A stretch of 64,000 bases of DNA, from assembly GCA_944383465.1 (NCBI GenBank), contig CALWPQ010000033.1, positions 1 to 64,000 on the forward strand, given 5' to 3'. Made by a program: the position numbers and the translations under genes. Numbering within the stretch: the stretch's first letter is position 1; every line of letters starts with the position of its first letter. The stretch comes from an uncultured Clostridia bacterium (GTDB lineage Bacteria > Bacillota > Clostridia > Peptostreptococcales > Anaerovoracaceae). This document shows, piece by piece, positions 46,791 through 56,397 of this stretch. Below the pieces are notes generated by a model. That model did not search any database. It had not been told where the DNA came from and was given only the letters and a program-made list of their open reading frames with translations.

Positions 46791-48044
46791 TTATTCGTCA
46801 TCCGTGCCATCAGATTCCGTCACTGTTATTCCCTCGGGCATTTGCTGCTCGATGTCCATTTTCACCTTTTCCTCTGCTTCTGGCGGCAAAGTTTCTATTT
46901 TTATTTCAGTATTTCCATTTATTTGAGTTTCCGCACTTTCCGCCGGCACCGCTTTAAGCGATACCTTCCAATGGTTGGCGTCCGTTAAAAAGATATAAAT
47001 ATACATCGCAGCGATAGCGACAAGTCCGAGCATCTCCACAAATAGGTCGCGTGAAAAAAGCACGGCTGCAACACCCATAACGCCGCTGATACCGTAAAGC
47101 GTAAGCACTGTACGCCTCTGACCCATTCCTGCCGCCATCAAGCGGTGATGCAAATGGCCTTTGTCAGCTTCCATTATCGGTCTGTGATTTGCAAGACGTC
47201 TTAAAATTGCAAAGCCGGTGTCGAAAATCGGCACACCGAGCACGAGCACCGGCCCTATCATCGCCAGCACCGTCGCGCCCTTCATCGGCCCCACTATCGA
47301 AAGCGTCGCCAGCATATATCCGAGGAACAGCGATCCACCATCCCCCATAAATATTTTTGCCGGATGAAAATTGTATGGAAGAAAGCCGAGCGCGCCGCCG
47401 GCCAGAGCCAGCATCGCAAAGGCTGTCAAATAAGCGCCGTGTATATACGCCGTGTACGCAAGACACAAAGACGCTATCGACGAAATACCAGAAGAAAGGC
47501 CATCAAGACCGTCTATCAGATTCACCGTATTCGTGATGCCCGCAATCCATATAAGCGTAATAACCAGTGAAATTGCACCTGAAAAAAAGATATGATCTGT
47601 CAGCGCCGAAAAATGATTCGTTACAAAATTTATTCTGACACCGAAATAATATGCCACTCCACCGCATACGAGCTGTCCGAGTAACTTTACTTTTGCCGGC
47701 ATTCCTTTAAGATCATCGACGACGCCGAGAATATATATCAGAACTCCGCCGACAATAACACCCGTCATTTTAGAAACGGGCTGGTCTATGAACTCTGCTC
47801 CCGGATATGCTTCTGCAAAATACTTCTGATACATAGGCAGCACCCCATATACCGTAAATATAAGCGCTGTCGTGGTTCCTATAAAAATAGCAAGACCTCC
47901 GAAACGCGGCACAGGCTTTGTGTGCATGCGCCTGTCATCCTTGGGCACATCTACCGCGCCGATTTTCGGCGCTATCTTTATCGCTATCGGCGTAAAAATT
48001 AACGCGAGCGCAAACGCCGTTAAAAATACTAACCAAAACGCCAT
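46791..48044 (-). CDS. Undecaprenyl-phosphate GlcNAc-1-phosphate transferase (TagO/WecA type)
   Basis: 417 residues from the ATG at 48044 (GGGAG about 10 bases upstream); this start avoids overlap with the deaminase gene. About ten membrane helices. Key motifs are GVVDDLKGMPAKVKLLGQ (the DD pair), NTVNLIDGLDGLSSG, IFMGDGGSLFLGY and ADKGHLHHRL (the histidine motif). It starts teichoic-acid or other wall glycan assembly on the lipid carrier. A C-terminal tail of about 70 residues is soluble, acidic and not part of the family core. Confidence 0.94.
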   Translation of the reverse strand: MAFWLVFLTAFALALIFTPIAIKIAPKIGAVDVPKDDRRMHTKPVPRFGGLAIFIGTTTALIFTVYGVLPMYQKYFAEAYPGAEFIDQPVSKMTGVIVGGVLIYILGVVDDLKGMPAKVKLLGQLVCGGVAYYFGVRINFVTNHFSALTDHIFFSGAISLVITLIWIAGITNTVNLIDGLDGLSSGISSIASLCLAYTAYIHGAYLTAFAMLALAGGALGFLPYNFHPAKIFMGDGGSLFLGYMLATLSIVGPMKGATVLAMIGPVLVLGVPIFDTGFAILRRLANHRPIMEADKGHLHHRLMAAGMGQRRTVLTLYGISGVMGVAAVLFSRDLFVEMLGLVAIAAMYIYIFLTDANHWKVSLKAVPAESAETQINGNTEIKIETLPPEAEEKVKMDIEQQMPEGITVTESDGTDDE

Positions 48045-48048
48045 TTCT

Positions 48049-48504
48049 TTAATACTCCCCCAACATAACAATTTTAAGACCAGCTTCCGCAAGTATATCT
48101 ACGGAAAGCTTGTCCGGATACCCCTCTTTAACAACAATTCTTCTGATACCTGCATTTATAATCATCTTGGCGCAGATAACACAAGGCTGATGCGTCACAT
48201 AAATAGTTGCTCCCTCTATACTCTGTCCGAGCGTTGCCGCCTGAATTATGGCATTTTGCTCAGCGTGAAGAGCCATACAGAGCTCGTGCCTTTCCCCCGA
48301 CGGCACGCCGAGCTTTTCTCTTACGCAGCCGCCTCTTTCGGCACAATGCATAATTCCCCGCGGTGCTCCGTTATATCCCGTGGCAATTATATGCTTGTCC
48401 TTTACAATCACCGCTCCCACTTTCCGTCTGAGACATGTGGAACGCTTTGCTGTAAGCACCGCCATCTCCATAAAATATTCATCCCAGCTTGGTCTTTCGT
48501 CCAT
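48049..48504 (-). CDS. Deoxycytidylate deaminase (ComEB type)
   Basis: 151 residues. Zinc-dependent deamination of dCMP to dUMP. Zinc ligands and catalytic Glu are in [12 protein letters not shown] and [21 protein letters not shown]-type blocks (here [15 protein letters not shown]). The N terminus [24 protein letters not shown] is typical. It is upstream of the wecA-like gene, 4 bases apart, so part of one operon; AAAGGAG precedes the ATG. Confidence 0.94.
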   Translation of the reverse strand: MDERPSWDEYFMEMAVLTAKRSTCLRRKVGAVIVKDKHIIATGYNGAPRGIMHCAERGGCVREKLGVPSGERHELCMALHAEQNAIIQAATLGQSIEGATIYVTHQPCVICAKMIINAGIRRIVVKEGYPDKLSVDILAEAGLKIVMLGEY

Positions 48505-48651
48505 TATTTGCTCCTTTCAATCCCCTGTTTTATCTGTATTTTCTGTTTGTAATTTTGTATTTTACACATATAAAGTCATTATACCACAAATTTCTTAAAA
48601 TTTTGATACTTTTTTGGATGAATAATGCCAGCAATGACAGTTACTTTAAAA

Positions 48652-48686
48652 AAAGAAAAACCCGAGAATACTATTCCCGAGTTTTC
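48652..48686 (-). terminator. Terminator after the MFS transporter
   Basis: AAAACTCGGGAAT / ATTCTCGGGTTTTT stem (G-T pairs included) with a long T run on the minus strand. Confidence 0.85.
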
Positions 48687-48705
48687 TGCTATATACTGAG
48701 TATAT

Positions 48706-50007
48706 TTAGTTCTGCTCTGCACCTTCGAGGCCCGCAAGATTCATCTTTCTTCTGCCCTCAAGACACTTCTTGTTGTGTGCCCCCGCCCACATAGCGTTTA
48801 AGATACCGAGCACACAGATAACAACCATGGCTGCGAATATGTATCTGTATCCAACCGCACCTTCATTATTATCTATGAACGAGCCGAATATCGGCGTCAG
48901 AATCATAGGCACAATCGTTTCTGAAAGTGTTGCTATGCCTATTGTCGTTCCACTTACGGCTGCCGGTATGTGCAGTTCCCTTATTATAGAAAATGTTACG
49001 CTGTAAAGCGCCATTGACACACCAGCCGGTAAAATCGTGTAAATTCCTACAATCATAGCATTAGAATCAGGTCCGAAGAGGAATATAAGGCTTGCATAAA
49101 GTACTCCTGTGATTGCAAAAGCTGTAATATACCATTTGTAAGTGGCTTTCAGCACTTTATCCGCCATAATTCCGCCTAAAGGCGCAAGCACGAGTGTACC
49201 ATACTGCCTTATGATTGAAAAAGCCGACGACATTTCGACACTCATTCCGAATACATCCGTCAAATATGGATTTAAATATGACATGTACTCATAAAGTAGT
49301 ATTGTCGTTCCATATGCAAAGAACAGTATATATGTTCCCGGCCATTTTAATATGTAAGGGATATACTTTATTTTTATAGGCTCCTGCTCTTCTCCTTTAA
49401 GATAAATTCCCCTTTCCGCAAGTTTCTTTTCACTATCTAAAAATATAACAACAAGTACAGTCGCAATAAGTGTTATCGTTCCCATGGCAATTACCGTGGT
49501 ATTAATCGGGTTTCCTGAAAAATGAGTCGTTATCCACAGCGGAAGCGCATTCCCGAGCGCACCCGAAAGCCCGTTAATCAAGTAATAGCTTCCGAACGAA
49601 CTTCCTGCCTCTTCCTCTCCGCCGAGGTTATTTATGTACTTGACAAGTGAAGGCCAATATGCAACAGTTACAAGCCCGTTTACACATTGAAAAACAGAAA
49701 ATGTGGCAAAATTTCTTACAAACAGCGGGAACATGAACGCCAGCACCGTAACACCCGTTACACTGAATACAATAATTTTTTTGGCATCAAATTTGTCCGA
49801 AAGATATGCTCCCGGAACTGATAATATAAGTGCCGTTGAATTGACAATAGTAGTTACAAGTCCGAGCTGAGTGTTTGTCATATTCATAGTGTCGAGAAGC
49901 TGTGTATAAAATGTAGCTTTTAAATATGTAGTCAGATAAATTGTTCCGCCCATATAGCCGAGTGACAGCAGGGCCATAAATTTTCTTAAAGGACTTTGCT
50001 TTTGCAT
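48706..50007 (-). CDS. Major facilitator superfamily transporter
   Basis: 433 residues with twelve predicted membrane helices and a central loop (about 195-225). The MFS loop 2-3 motif is visible as GAYLSDKFDAKKII. No substrate signature recognised. AGGAGG lies upstream of the ATG at 50007. It follows a TetR-type regulator; an inverted repeat overlaps its ribosome site, so regulation by that protein or by RNA structure is plausible. Confidence 0.9.
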   Translation of the reverse strand: MQKQSPLRKFMALLSLGYMGGTIYLTTYLKATFYTQLLDTMNMTNTQLGLVTTIVNSTALILSVPGAYLSDKFDAKKIIVFSVTGVTVLAFMFPLFVRNFATFSVFQCVNGLVTVAYWPSLVKYINNLGGEEEAGSSFGSYYLINGLSGALGNALPLWITTHFSGNPINTTVIAMGTITLIATVLVVIFLDSEKKLAERGIYLKGEEQEPIKIKYIPYILKWPGTYILFFAYGTTILLYEYMSYLNPYLTDVFGMSVEMSSAFSIIRQYGTLVLAPLGGIMADKVLKATYKWYITAFAITGVLYASLIFLFGPDSNAMIVGIYTILPAGVSMALYSVTFSIIRELHIPAAVSGTTIGIATLSETIVPMILTPIFGSFIDNNEGAVGYRYIFAAMVVICVLGILNAMWAGAHNKKCLEGRRKMNLAGLEGAEQN

Positions 50008-50019
50008 AAATATACCTCC

Positions 50020-50059
50020 TGCAATAAAGTTTTAAACCATTTGTCTAAATTTTATTGCA
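50020..50059. repeat. Inverted repeat next to the MFS ribosome-binding site
   Basis: TGCAATAAA (50020-50028) and TTTATTGCA (50051-50059) are exact inverted repeats 22 bases apart. The arm near the gene directly abuts the AGGAGG of the MFS gene on the minus strand. Confidence 0.6.
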
Positions 50060-50135
50060 GTAAAGCGGTATTTGCAATTCTCACAGCATTCAATATGTTA
50101 CCTTTTACACACTTGAGTCTTTTTGACTACCAAAT

Positions 50136-50681
50136 TTAATGATCGTTTTCCTTAAAAAATTCCTCTGTCACTATTCTGCGGCTTCTTTTTATGAGATTGC
50201 ACAGTACATCTTCGGAAATCTTCATATCCGTAAGAACCCATTCTATAATCATATAACGATATCCACCTCCGTGATAATCTATGCACAGTTTAAGTTCCTC
50301 GGTCAAAGGCTCTTTTTTCAGCCGCTGATACCACCAAATATCTATACTGCGGTAATTAAGAATATAATTTTTAAGAGAATTGGGCTCATCTATAAGACAG
50401 GCGCTTTTCATAAATTTTTTATATCTGCGCATATTCCTCAGCCACTCCAGATTCCACGCATCAAGCTCACTATCGGAGGCTTCGATTTTCCACGCCGGTA
50501 CAATTCTGTCTTCATAACAATATTGTATTAAATCGTTCTTATCATGAAAATGATTATAAAAGGTTTTTCTACTCAGCTCCGTTCTTTCCGATATATCCTT
50601 TACCGTGATTTTGGACACTGGCTTTTTCTCACACAGCTCAAGAAAGCTGTCCGCGATCATTTTTTTGATATCAAGAGCCAT
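50136..50681 (-). CDS. TetR/AcrR-family transcriptional regulator
   Basis: 181 residues from the ATG at 50681, 6 bases after GGGGGA; longer frames overlap truA. Residues 1-60 are the TetR helix-turn-helix (MIADSFLELCEKKPVSKITVKDISERTELSRKTFYNHFHDKNDL). The C-terminal 120 residues are helical, tryptophan-rich and similar in size to the TetR_C_8 (DhaS-like) type. It lies 128 bases upstream of the MFS gene in the same direction and probably controls it. Confidence 0.9.
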   Translation of the reverse strand: MALDIKKMIADSFLELCEKKPVSKITVKDISERTELSRKTFYNHFHDKNDLIQYCYEDRIVPAWKIEASDSELDAWNLEWLRNMRRYKKFMKSACLIDEPNSLKNYILNYRSIDIWWYQRLKKEPLTEELKLCIDYHGGGYRYMIIEWVLTDMKISEDVLCNLIKRSRRIVTEEFFKENDH

Positions 50682-50754
50682 ATTCAATCCCCCACTCTCA
50701 CACTGTATCAGCCAATACTGCTTTCTGCTTTTACCGGCATTCTTAATACGTCTT

Positions 50755-51648
50755 TCACAGCTCGTCATAATATACTTCCGCAAGGTACAGCCCCTGCGGG
50801 GGCGCGGTATGACCGGCATTCTGCCGGCTGCCGCTTACGATGATATCTGCAAGCGAAGACGGCTTCCTCTTTCCGAGTCCTACCTCGACAAGCGTGCCCG
50901 TAATAATCCTGACCATGTTGTAGAGGAAGCCGTCACCGCGCACCGCAATTGCAATTTCGCGCTCTGCATTCTTGCTTGTTCTGATTTCGCACTCTGCGCT
51001 CCTTTCTGCTTCTCTTTCGCATTCAATATTTTTGCTCAGTGTGGTCATATCATCGCATTTCGCAATTATATTATCGTTTGCTGCTGCTTCGTATATCTCT
51101 ATTCCGTGTATCGTCCTTACAGTCGTCGTCTTTTCTTCGCCGCCGGCAGCCTGAAAGCACTTGAAATCATGCGTTCCTTCTATAAGCTTTGCCGCTTCGC
51201 GCATCTCGTCAAGGTCAAGCTGCTCCGTTATCTGATATCTGTAATTCCTGAGAAATACATCCGGCGTCTCTGCACATCTGATACGGTAAATGTATTTCTT
51301 GCCGCGCGCATCAAAGCGCGCATGAAACCCGACAGGTACGCTCTCCGCCTTCAATATGCGGATGTCTCCCGTGCCCGCAAGCTTGCTGTCTGCAAGCATA
51401 TTGTTTGCGGCAAGCGGTATGCGCTCTACCGGTATGCCGAACTCCGCGCAGAACGAGGCGCGCTGCCCGAGCGCATGCACACCCGCATCCGTCCTGCTCG
51501 TTCCGTTAATGTGTATCTCCATGCAGCACAGCGTGGACAGTACCCGTTCCAGCTCCCCTTGAACGGTTCGTTTTGCAGGCTGCCTCTGCCAGCCTGCAAA
51601 GCGCGTGCCATCATATTCTATTGTCAAAAGAACATTCTGTTTTTCCAT
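50755..51648 (-). CDS. truA: tRNA pseudouridine(38-40) synthase with a charged insertion
   Basis: 297 residues from the ATG at 51648 (other ATGs lie 12 and 16 codons upstream; no start has a strong site). It modifies uridines 38-40 in the tRNA anticodon arm. LLTIEYDGTRFAGWQRQP, the catalytic motif SRTDAGVHALGQRA (D54), GFHARFDARGKKYIYRI and GFLYNMVRIITGTLVEVG are all present. Residues about 189-230 are an extra, charged stretch (for example ECEREAERSAECE) that other TruA proteins lack; the rest is of standard length. Confidence 0.93.
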   Translation of the reverse strand: MEKQNVLLTIEYDGTRFAGWQRQPAKRTVQGELERVLSTLCCMEIHINGTSRTDAGVHALGQRASFCAEFGIPVERIPLAANNMLADSKLAGTGDIRILKAESVPVGFHARFDARGKKYIYRIRCAETPDVFLRNYRYQITEQLDLDEMREAAKLIEGTHDFKCFQAAGGEEKTTTVRTIHGIEIYEAAANDNIIAKCDDMTTLSKNIECEREAERSAECEIRTSKNAEREIAIAVRGDGFLYNMVRIITGTLVEVGLGKRKPSSLADIIVSGSRQNAGHTAPPQGLYLAEVYYDEL

Positions 51649-51786
51649 AAGCCTCTGCACTTTCTCTTCCTTAATATTCACCATCAGTATCCGCAATCAA
51701 ACCAAATTCGCATTAACATTTACTGTTACAGCCTGCCAATCACATCTCTCATTTGCCACCTGCTATTTTATTGTCCATTTTTACTT

Positions 51787-52482
51787 TTACATCATTGCCC
51801 CGTTTATAAACATATATATAGCCGCAGCTACAGCAATATACGGAGCGAGCGGAAGCGCATCGCTCTTTTTCATTTTCTTTGCTGCAAGCTTATATGCAAA
51901 CGCGCAGCACGACATAAGCGAACTCGCTGCCAGTATAAACGCAGTACCGCCGAGCCCCGCTGTAAGCCCAATGGCGCCCATAAGCTTAACGTCACCAAAT
52001 CCCAAAGCTTCACGCTTAATTATAAGTCTGCCTGCCAGCGCTGCGGCAAGCATCACGCCGCTTCCAAGGCACAGCCCCAGCAGCATATCAAGCACACTTT
52101 CCCTATATATCGACATCGGAAACGCAAAGAGTGCGAGAAAAATTACAAACTGATCCGGGATTATCATATATTTTTGGTCGGAAATTGCAATCATAAGCAG
52201 CAGCCAAAGCTCCAGCAGCGTCGCCGCCGCATAAACATAATCCTTTATTCCAAAAAAAATTCCAAGCGTTGCAAACAAAAACGAAAACATCAGCTTATTG
52301 GGAAACCCTTTTATCCGCTGAATGCTCATATCAAGCAGCTCTTCCGCAGGTTCCTCGCCGTAATCGCAGAGCCACCTTGCCGGAAGCCTGTTAAAAACAT
52401 AAACCGCGCCGCAGCCTAAAAATATCCCAAGCGGCAAAAACACACCTGTTATTATCAACATTTTAATTACATTATTTACCAT
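51787..52482 (-). CDS. Type IV prepilin peptidase-like aspartic protease (A24)
   Basis: 231 residues, about seven hydrophobic helices. The two catalytic aspartates are in AISDQKYMIIPDQF and GFGDVKLMGAIGL. The N-terminal cysteine-rich domain of PilD is absent, though a residual start VFLPLGIFLGCGAVYVFNRLPAR is present, as in Gram-positive ComC-like enzymes. It processes pilin-like or competence prepilins; no pilin genes lie in this window. Confidence 0.88.
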   Translation of the reverse strand: MVNNVIKMLIITGVFLPLGIFLGCGAVYVFNRLPARWLCDYGEEPAEELLDMSIQRIKGFPNKLMFSFLFATLGIFFGIKDYVYAAATLLELWLLLMIAISDQKYMIIPDQFVIFLALFAFPMSIYRESVLDMLLGLCLGSGVMLAAALAGRLIIKREALGFGDVKLMGAIGLTAGLGGTAFILAASSLMSCCAFAYKLAAKKMKKSDALPLAPYIAVAAAIYMFINGAMM

Positions 52483-52566
52483 ATAGATATTATATACTTT
52501 TGCTCTTCACCTGTCAACATATAAACATTGCCAATCTCATCAGCTTGAGTCTTTTGCAAAAATCTC

Positions 52567-52595
52567 TTGTTTTTTGCTTTCATATGTGATATAGT
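52567..52595 (+). promoter_or_regulatory. Promoter of rpmE
   Basis: TTGTTT (52567-52572), 17-bp spacer, TATAGT (52590-52595). Confidence 0.6.
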
Positions 52596-52679
52596 ATAAA
52601 GGCTATATCGGAGCATACTAAAACTCCGCAGGCAAAAAATTTGCGTGGCAGCAGCCGAGCAGGAAAGGAAGTAAAAAGC

Positions 52680-52880
52680 ATGAAGGAAGGAATCCATCCG
52701 GAATATAAGGAATGTAAAGTAACTTGCGCATGCGGCAACAGCTTTATCACTAAGTCGACTAAAGAAGAAATAAGACTTGATGTTTGCTCACAGTGCCACC
52801 CATTCTTTACAGGACAGCAGAAATTCGTCAACAGAGGCGGAAGAGTCGAAAAATTCAAGAATAAGTACAAGATTGACTAA
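52680..52880 (+). CDS. rpmE: 50S ribosomal protein L31 (zinc-binding type)
   Basis: 66 residues from the ATG at 52680; GGAAAGGAAG precedes it. [20 protein letters not shown] at the start and [17 protein letters not shown] are diagnostic. The C-x-C and CxxC cysteines show the zinc-binding (C+) form. In many Firmicutes rpmE follows rho on the same strand; here it is on the opposite strand, convergent with prmC. Confidence 0.97.
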   Translation: MKEGIHPEYKECKVTCACGNSFITKSTKEEIRLDVCSQCHPFFTGQQKFVNRGGRVEKFKNKYKID

Positions 52881-52927
52881 TTTATGTAAGGTTTACTTGA
52901 TAAGATCGACCAATTTAAATAAGAGAC

Positions 52928-52959
52928 AAAAATACCGAGAAAATTCTCGGTATTTTTTA
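52928..52959. terminator. Bidirectional terminator between rpmE and prmC
   Basis: AAAAATACCGAGAA / TTCTCGGTATTTTT stem-loop with T runs on both strands. Confidence 0.92.
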
Positions 52960-52963
52960 TTTC

Positions 52964-53827
52964 TTATAAAACTGAAAGTACCGCAACCCTGTCAAGCCCT
53001 GCAAGATCACGAACTATCCTTATTCCGCCGTATTTCTGTTCATCGGATGCCATACTCGCTAAAGCCGCAGCCTGATCGCAGCCTATTTCAAGAATCAGCA
53101 TTCCGCCTTTTCTCAGAAAATCAGGCGCCTCTCTTAATATACGCCTGTAAAATTCAAGTCCGTCGCTCCCACCGTCAAGCGCAAGCCGCGGCTCGTGATC
53201 TTTCACCTCTGTTTGCAGCCCCTCTATTGCCGCCGTCGGTATATACGGCGGATTTGACACTATCATATCAAATTTGGTCCTGCCAAATTTCTTTTTGAAA
53301 GGAGCAAGAAGGTCGCCGCAGGCAAATGTCACTTTCGCACCGTTTTTTTCGGCATTGCGTTTTGCCGTTGCCAGCGCCTCTTCACTTATATCTGAAGCCA
53401 TAACGTCGGCGCCCGAAAGCTTGGCAAGCGAAATTCCGATGGCGCCGCTTCCCGTACAGAGATCGAGAACTTTTTTAATTTTCCTGTCCTTGTCCTTTAT
53501 AATATCGAGCGCCTCGCTCACAAGCACCTCTGTGTCCTGTCTCGGAATGAGCACGCTTTCGTTTACATCGAAATCAAAACCCATAAATTCCTGATGCCCC
53601 GTTATGTATTGCAGCGGCACCCCGCTGCACCTTCTGTCGAGCAGCTGAAAATACTGCTCACAGCCATTATCATCCACACTTTTCGACCAGCTCATAAAAA
53701 GCTTGTTTCTTTCAATATTGTAAAGATAGCAAAAAAGCTCTGCCGCGTCCGTCTTAAAATTAAAAATACCGGCTCTTTCAAGTCTCGTTTCACCTATTTT
53801 CAAAATATCTTTTATTAAAAGTCCCAT
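52964..53827 (-). CDS. prmC: Release factor glutamine methyltransferase
   Basis: 287 residues. It methylates the GGQ glutamine of release factors using SAM. N-terminal helical domain, then the Rossmann MTase core: VLDLCTGSGAIGISLAK, the diagnostic NPPY in FDMIVSNPPYIPTAAI, and LILEIGCDQAAAL. It is the last gene of the rho-yqhQ-prmC operon, separated by 2 bases from the previous stop. prfA, its usual neighbour, is not here. Confidence 0.95.
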   Translation of the reverse strand: MGLLIKDILKIGETRLERAGIFNFKTDAAELFCYLYNIERNKLFMSWSKSVDDNGCEQYFQLLDRRCSGVPLQYITGHQEFMGFDFDVNESVLIPRQDTEVLVSEALDIIKDKDRKIKKVLDLCTGSGAIGISLAKLSGADVMASDISEEALATAKRNAEKNGAKVTFACGDLLAPFKKKFGRTKFDMIVSNPPYIPTAAIEGLQTEVKDHEPRLALDGGSDGLEFYRRILREAPDFLRKGGMLILEIGCDQAAALASMASDEQKYGGIRIVRDLAGLDRVAVLSVL

Positions 53828-53829
53828 AT

Positions 53830-54855
53830 TTATTCCTCTGTCCCCGCAATCAGATTGCCGTCAAGGTCGCACTTGCCCGTAAAGGTCGGCGTATCTTCAC
53901 TTACCATCACGGCTTTCATCGCCGCTATTGCCACTTCCAGGTGCTCATCATCAGGCTCGCATGTCGTCAGCTTCTGTAAATAAAGGCCCGGCAGCGAAAG
54001 CACCTTTACCACGATACCGTCAGAACGACCCGCCCAGCGCAGAAGCTCATATGAAAGGCCTGCGACCACAGGTATGAGCAAAAGCCTCGATACTATGCGC
54101 ATAACGAGATTCGGCCAGCCGAGCAGTGAAAATAATACCAGCGATATTACCATTACGAACATCATAAAGCTCGTTCCGCACCGCGGATGAAGCGTATAAA
54201 ACTGCTGACAGTTTGCCGGCGTAAGTTCAAGCCCGTTTTCAAAACAGTGTATACACTTGTGCTCCGCCCCGTGAAACTGGAACACGCGCCTTATATCGCT
54301 CATTCTTCTTATGAGCACTATATACATCACGAACATTACGATTCTCAGCAGCCCTTCTATAAGATTAAGAATTATTTCATTTTCCGTAAAACGGTGGCAA
54401 AAATTCACCAGTGCCGTTGGCAGCACTATAAAAATGCCGACTGTAAATATCACCGCAAAGATCACGGAGCTGTATATCATCAGATTCCAGAGAGCTTTTT
54501 CACCAAATTTGCGTGCAAACCACGCGGAAAATCTGCCTTCGCTCTCCTTTTGTTTTTTCTCTCCGTTTTCGTCCTCAGGCTCTTCGTACGCTTCGAGCAC
54601 ATCGGCTGAATACATAAGTATTTTCGTACCGATTACGAGCGAGCTCACAAATGCGGCTACACCGCGCAGAACAGGTATCTTATTTATCTTCCTTGGCTTA
54701 GGCAGCTTTTCTGTCTTAATATGAAGAGATCTATCCGGCAGACGTATAACCGTAGCCGTTCTATCCGCACCCCGCATCATTATGCCCTCGATTATAGCTT
54801 GTCCTCCTATTTTTGTCGGGCAGGCGTCTTTAATAAATATCCTTTTTAAATCCAT
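53830..54855 (-). CDS. DUF1385 membrane protein (YqhQ family)
   Basis: 341 residues. The family start GGQAIIEGIMMRGADRTATVIR is clear, then a highly conserved FHGAEHKCIHCFENG and HPRCGTSFMMFVMVISL. Four or five membrane helices, with the N terminus in the cytosol. YqhQ is widely conserved beside rho/prmC and has no settled function. Its neighbours 6 and 2 bases away mark it as the middle gene of the operon. Confidence 0.94.
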   Translation of the reverse strand: MDLKRIFIKDACPTKIGGQAIIEGIMMRGADRTATVIRLPDRSLHIKTEKLPKPRKINKIPVLRGVAAFVSSLVIGTKILMYSADVLEAYEEPEDENGEKKQKESEGRFSAWFARKFGEKALWNLMIYSSVIFAVIFTVGIFIVLPTALVNFCHRFTENEIILNLIEGLLRIVMFVMYIVLIRRMSDIRRVFQFHGAEHKCIHCFENGLELTPANCQQFYTLHPRCGTSFMMFVMVISLVLFSLLGWPNLVMRIVSRLLLIPVVAGLSYELLRWAGRSDGIVVKVLSLPGLYLQKLTTCEPDDEHLEVAIAAMKAVMVSEDTPTFTGKCDLDGNLIAGTEE

Positions 54856-54861
54856 TTTCCC

Positions 54862-56265
54862 TTAGTCCCTCATTGTCTTTGTTATTATTTCAATAAATTC
54901 CTTGTTGTTTTTCGTATACATCAGATTATCAATGACAGTCTCCGTTATCTCCTGCACGCCTCTGTTCGCAAGTGCACGTCTCATAGTCCAGATAGCGCCG
55001 AGCTCTTCAGCACTGAGCAGCAAATCCTCTCTTCTCGTGCTCGACTTATTTATGTCTATGGCAGGAAATATTCTCTTTTCGGAAAGCTGTCTATCGAGAT
55101 GTATCTCCATATTACCTGTACCCTTAAATTCCTCAAATATAACATCATCCATACGGCTTCCCGTCTCTATGAGCGCAGTAGCGAGTATAGTAATACTGCC
55201 TCCTTCTTCCATTTTCCTCGCCGCACCGAAAAACTTCTTAGGCATATGAAGCGCCCCCGGATCAAGACCGCCGGAAAGCGTACGCCCTGATGCAGGTACT
55301 ACAAGGTTATAGGCTCTCGCAAGCCTAGTAATGCTGTCGAGAAGTATAACCACATCTTTTTTATGCTCCACAAGTCTTTGTGCCCTTGCCATTACCATTT
55401 CCGCTACTTTGGCGTGATGCTGCGGCGTTTCGTCAAATGTCGAATATATTACCTCGCCGCCGTTAAGACTTCTCTGCATATCCGTTACTTCCTCCGGCCT
55501 CTCATCAACGAGAAGCACTATAAGCTCTATTTCGGGATAATTTTTTTCTATCGTGTTCGCAATATTTTTAATGAGCACGGTTTTACCCGCTTTAGGCGGC
55601 GCTACGATGAGCCCCCTCTGCCCTCTTCCTATCGGAGCTATAAGGTCGATGAGTCTCGTCGCCAGGTCGCGGCTGTTGCCCTCAAGAGAAATTCTCTCAT
55701 ATGGAAATACCGGCGTTAGCCGTGAAAAATCCTTTCGCCTTATAGCAGCTCCCGGTTCTTCTCCGTTTACCGTGTTCACATATAGAAGCGCGCCAAAGCG
55801 CTCTCCCTCATTCGGAAGTCGTGTAATACCTTTTATTTTATCGCCCGTTTTGAGATTAAACCTTCTTATCTGCGTCTGCGAAACATATATGTCTTTTTCG
55901 CTCGTGAGAAAGTTGGAAAATCTCAAAAAACCAAATCCGCCCTCCGCGATATCAAGTATTCCTTCAACCTGTGGACGCTCCTGATCGCTGTATTCCTGTC
56001 TCGTTTTCTGCCTCGTCTCACGCTGTACATGCTGTATATGCTGTCCATCCTGCCCGTGCCTCTGCTCCTTTACGCACTCTAGCTCAGGCTCTTTAACATT
56101 TTCGATTTCTTCTACCTGTATTTTTTCATCTGTATCTTCGCTGTTTCCCATTATCGCGGCAATAATCTCCGCCTTTTTCATTTTATCACAGCCGTCTATA
56201 CCGTATGCTTTTGCTATTTCTCTCAGCTCAGCTACCTTTTTTAATTTCAAAATACTTTTTTCCAT
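54862..56265 (-). CDS. rho: Transcription termination factor Rho
   Basis: 467 residues. Residues 1-40 form the Rho_N SAP-like helices, followed by a low-complexity acidic/Gln-rich linker (45-95). The RNA-binding cold-shock domain starts at [15 protein letters not shown] (95-165), and the helicase core has the P-loop [30 protein letters not shown], and the secondary RNA site [26 protein letters not shown]. Hexameric RNA-dependent ATPase. First gene of rho-yqhQ-prmC. Confidence 0.98.
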   Translation of the reverse strand: MEKSILKLKKVAELREIAKAYGIDGCDKMKKAEIIAAIMGNSEDTDEKIQVEEIENVKEPELECVKEQRHGQDGQHIQHVQRETRQKTRQEYSDQERPQVEGILDIAEGGFGFLRFSNFLTSEKDIYVSQTQIRRFNLKTGDKIKGITRLPNEGERFGALLYVNTVNGEEPGAAIRRKDFSRLTPVFPYERISLEGNSRDLATRLIDLIAPIGRGQRGLIVAPPKAGKTVLIKNIANTIEKNYPEIELIVLLVDERPEEVTDMQRSLNGGEVIYSTFDETPQHHAKVAEMVMARAQRLVEHKKDVVILLDSITRLARAYNLVVPASGRTLSGGLDPGALHMPKKFFGAARKMEEGGSITILATALIETGSRMDDVIFEEFKGTGNMEIHLDRQLSEKRIFPAIDINKSSTRREDLLLSAEELGAIWTMRRALANRGVQEITETVIDNLMYTKNNKEFIEIITKTMRD

Positions 56266-56361
56266 TTTAAGTATTCGGGAAAACCCCGTTCCTTTCTCAA
56301 TTTTTAATTTTTGTTTATGGGAATTTTAAGACTATCTAAGAAAATTTCAGGTTTTTTCAGA

Positions 56362-56388
56362 AGAGGCGGGCATTTCTACCCCGCCTCT
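56362..56388 (-). terminator. Probable terminator hairpin after the SLH protein
   Basis: AGAGGCGGG (56362-56370) pairs with CCCGCCTCT (56380-56388). It lies 10 bases beyond the SLH gene stop, but no good T tract follows on either strand. Confidence 0.4.
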
Positions 56389-56397
56389 ATCAAGAAT

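Noticed and set aside
50605-52419. A 604-codon plus-strand open frame opposite truA and the prepilin peptidase
   Set aside because: Its residues are an unnatural mix (Arg/Tyr/Cys-rich, no domain) and it lies antisense to two well-supported genes; it arises from their codon bias.
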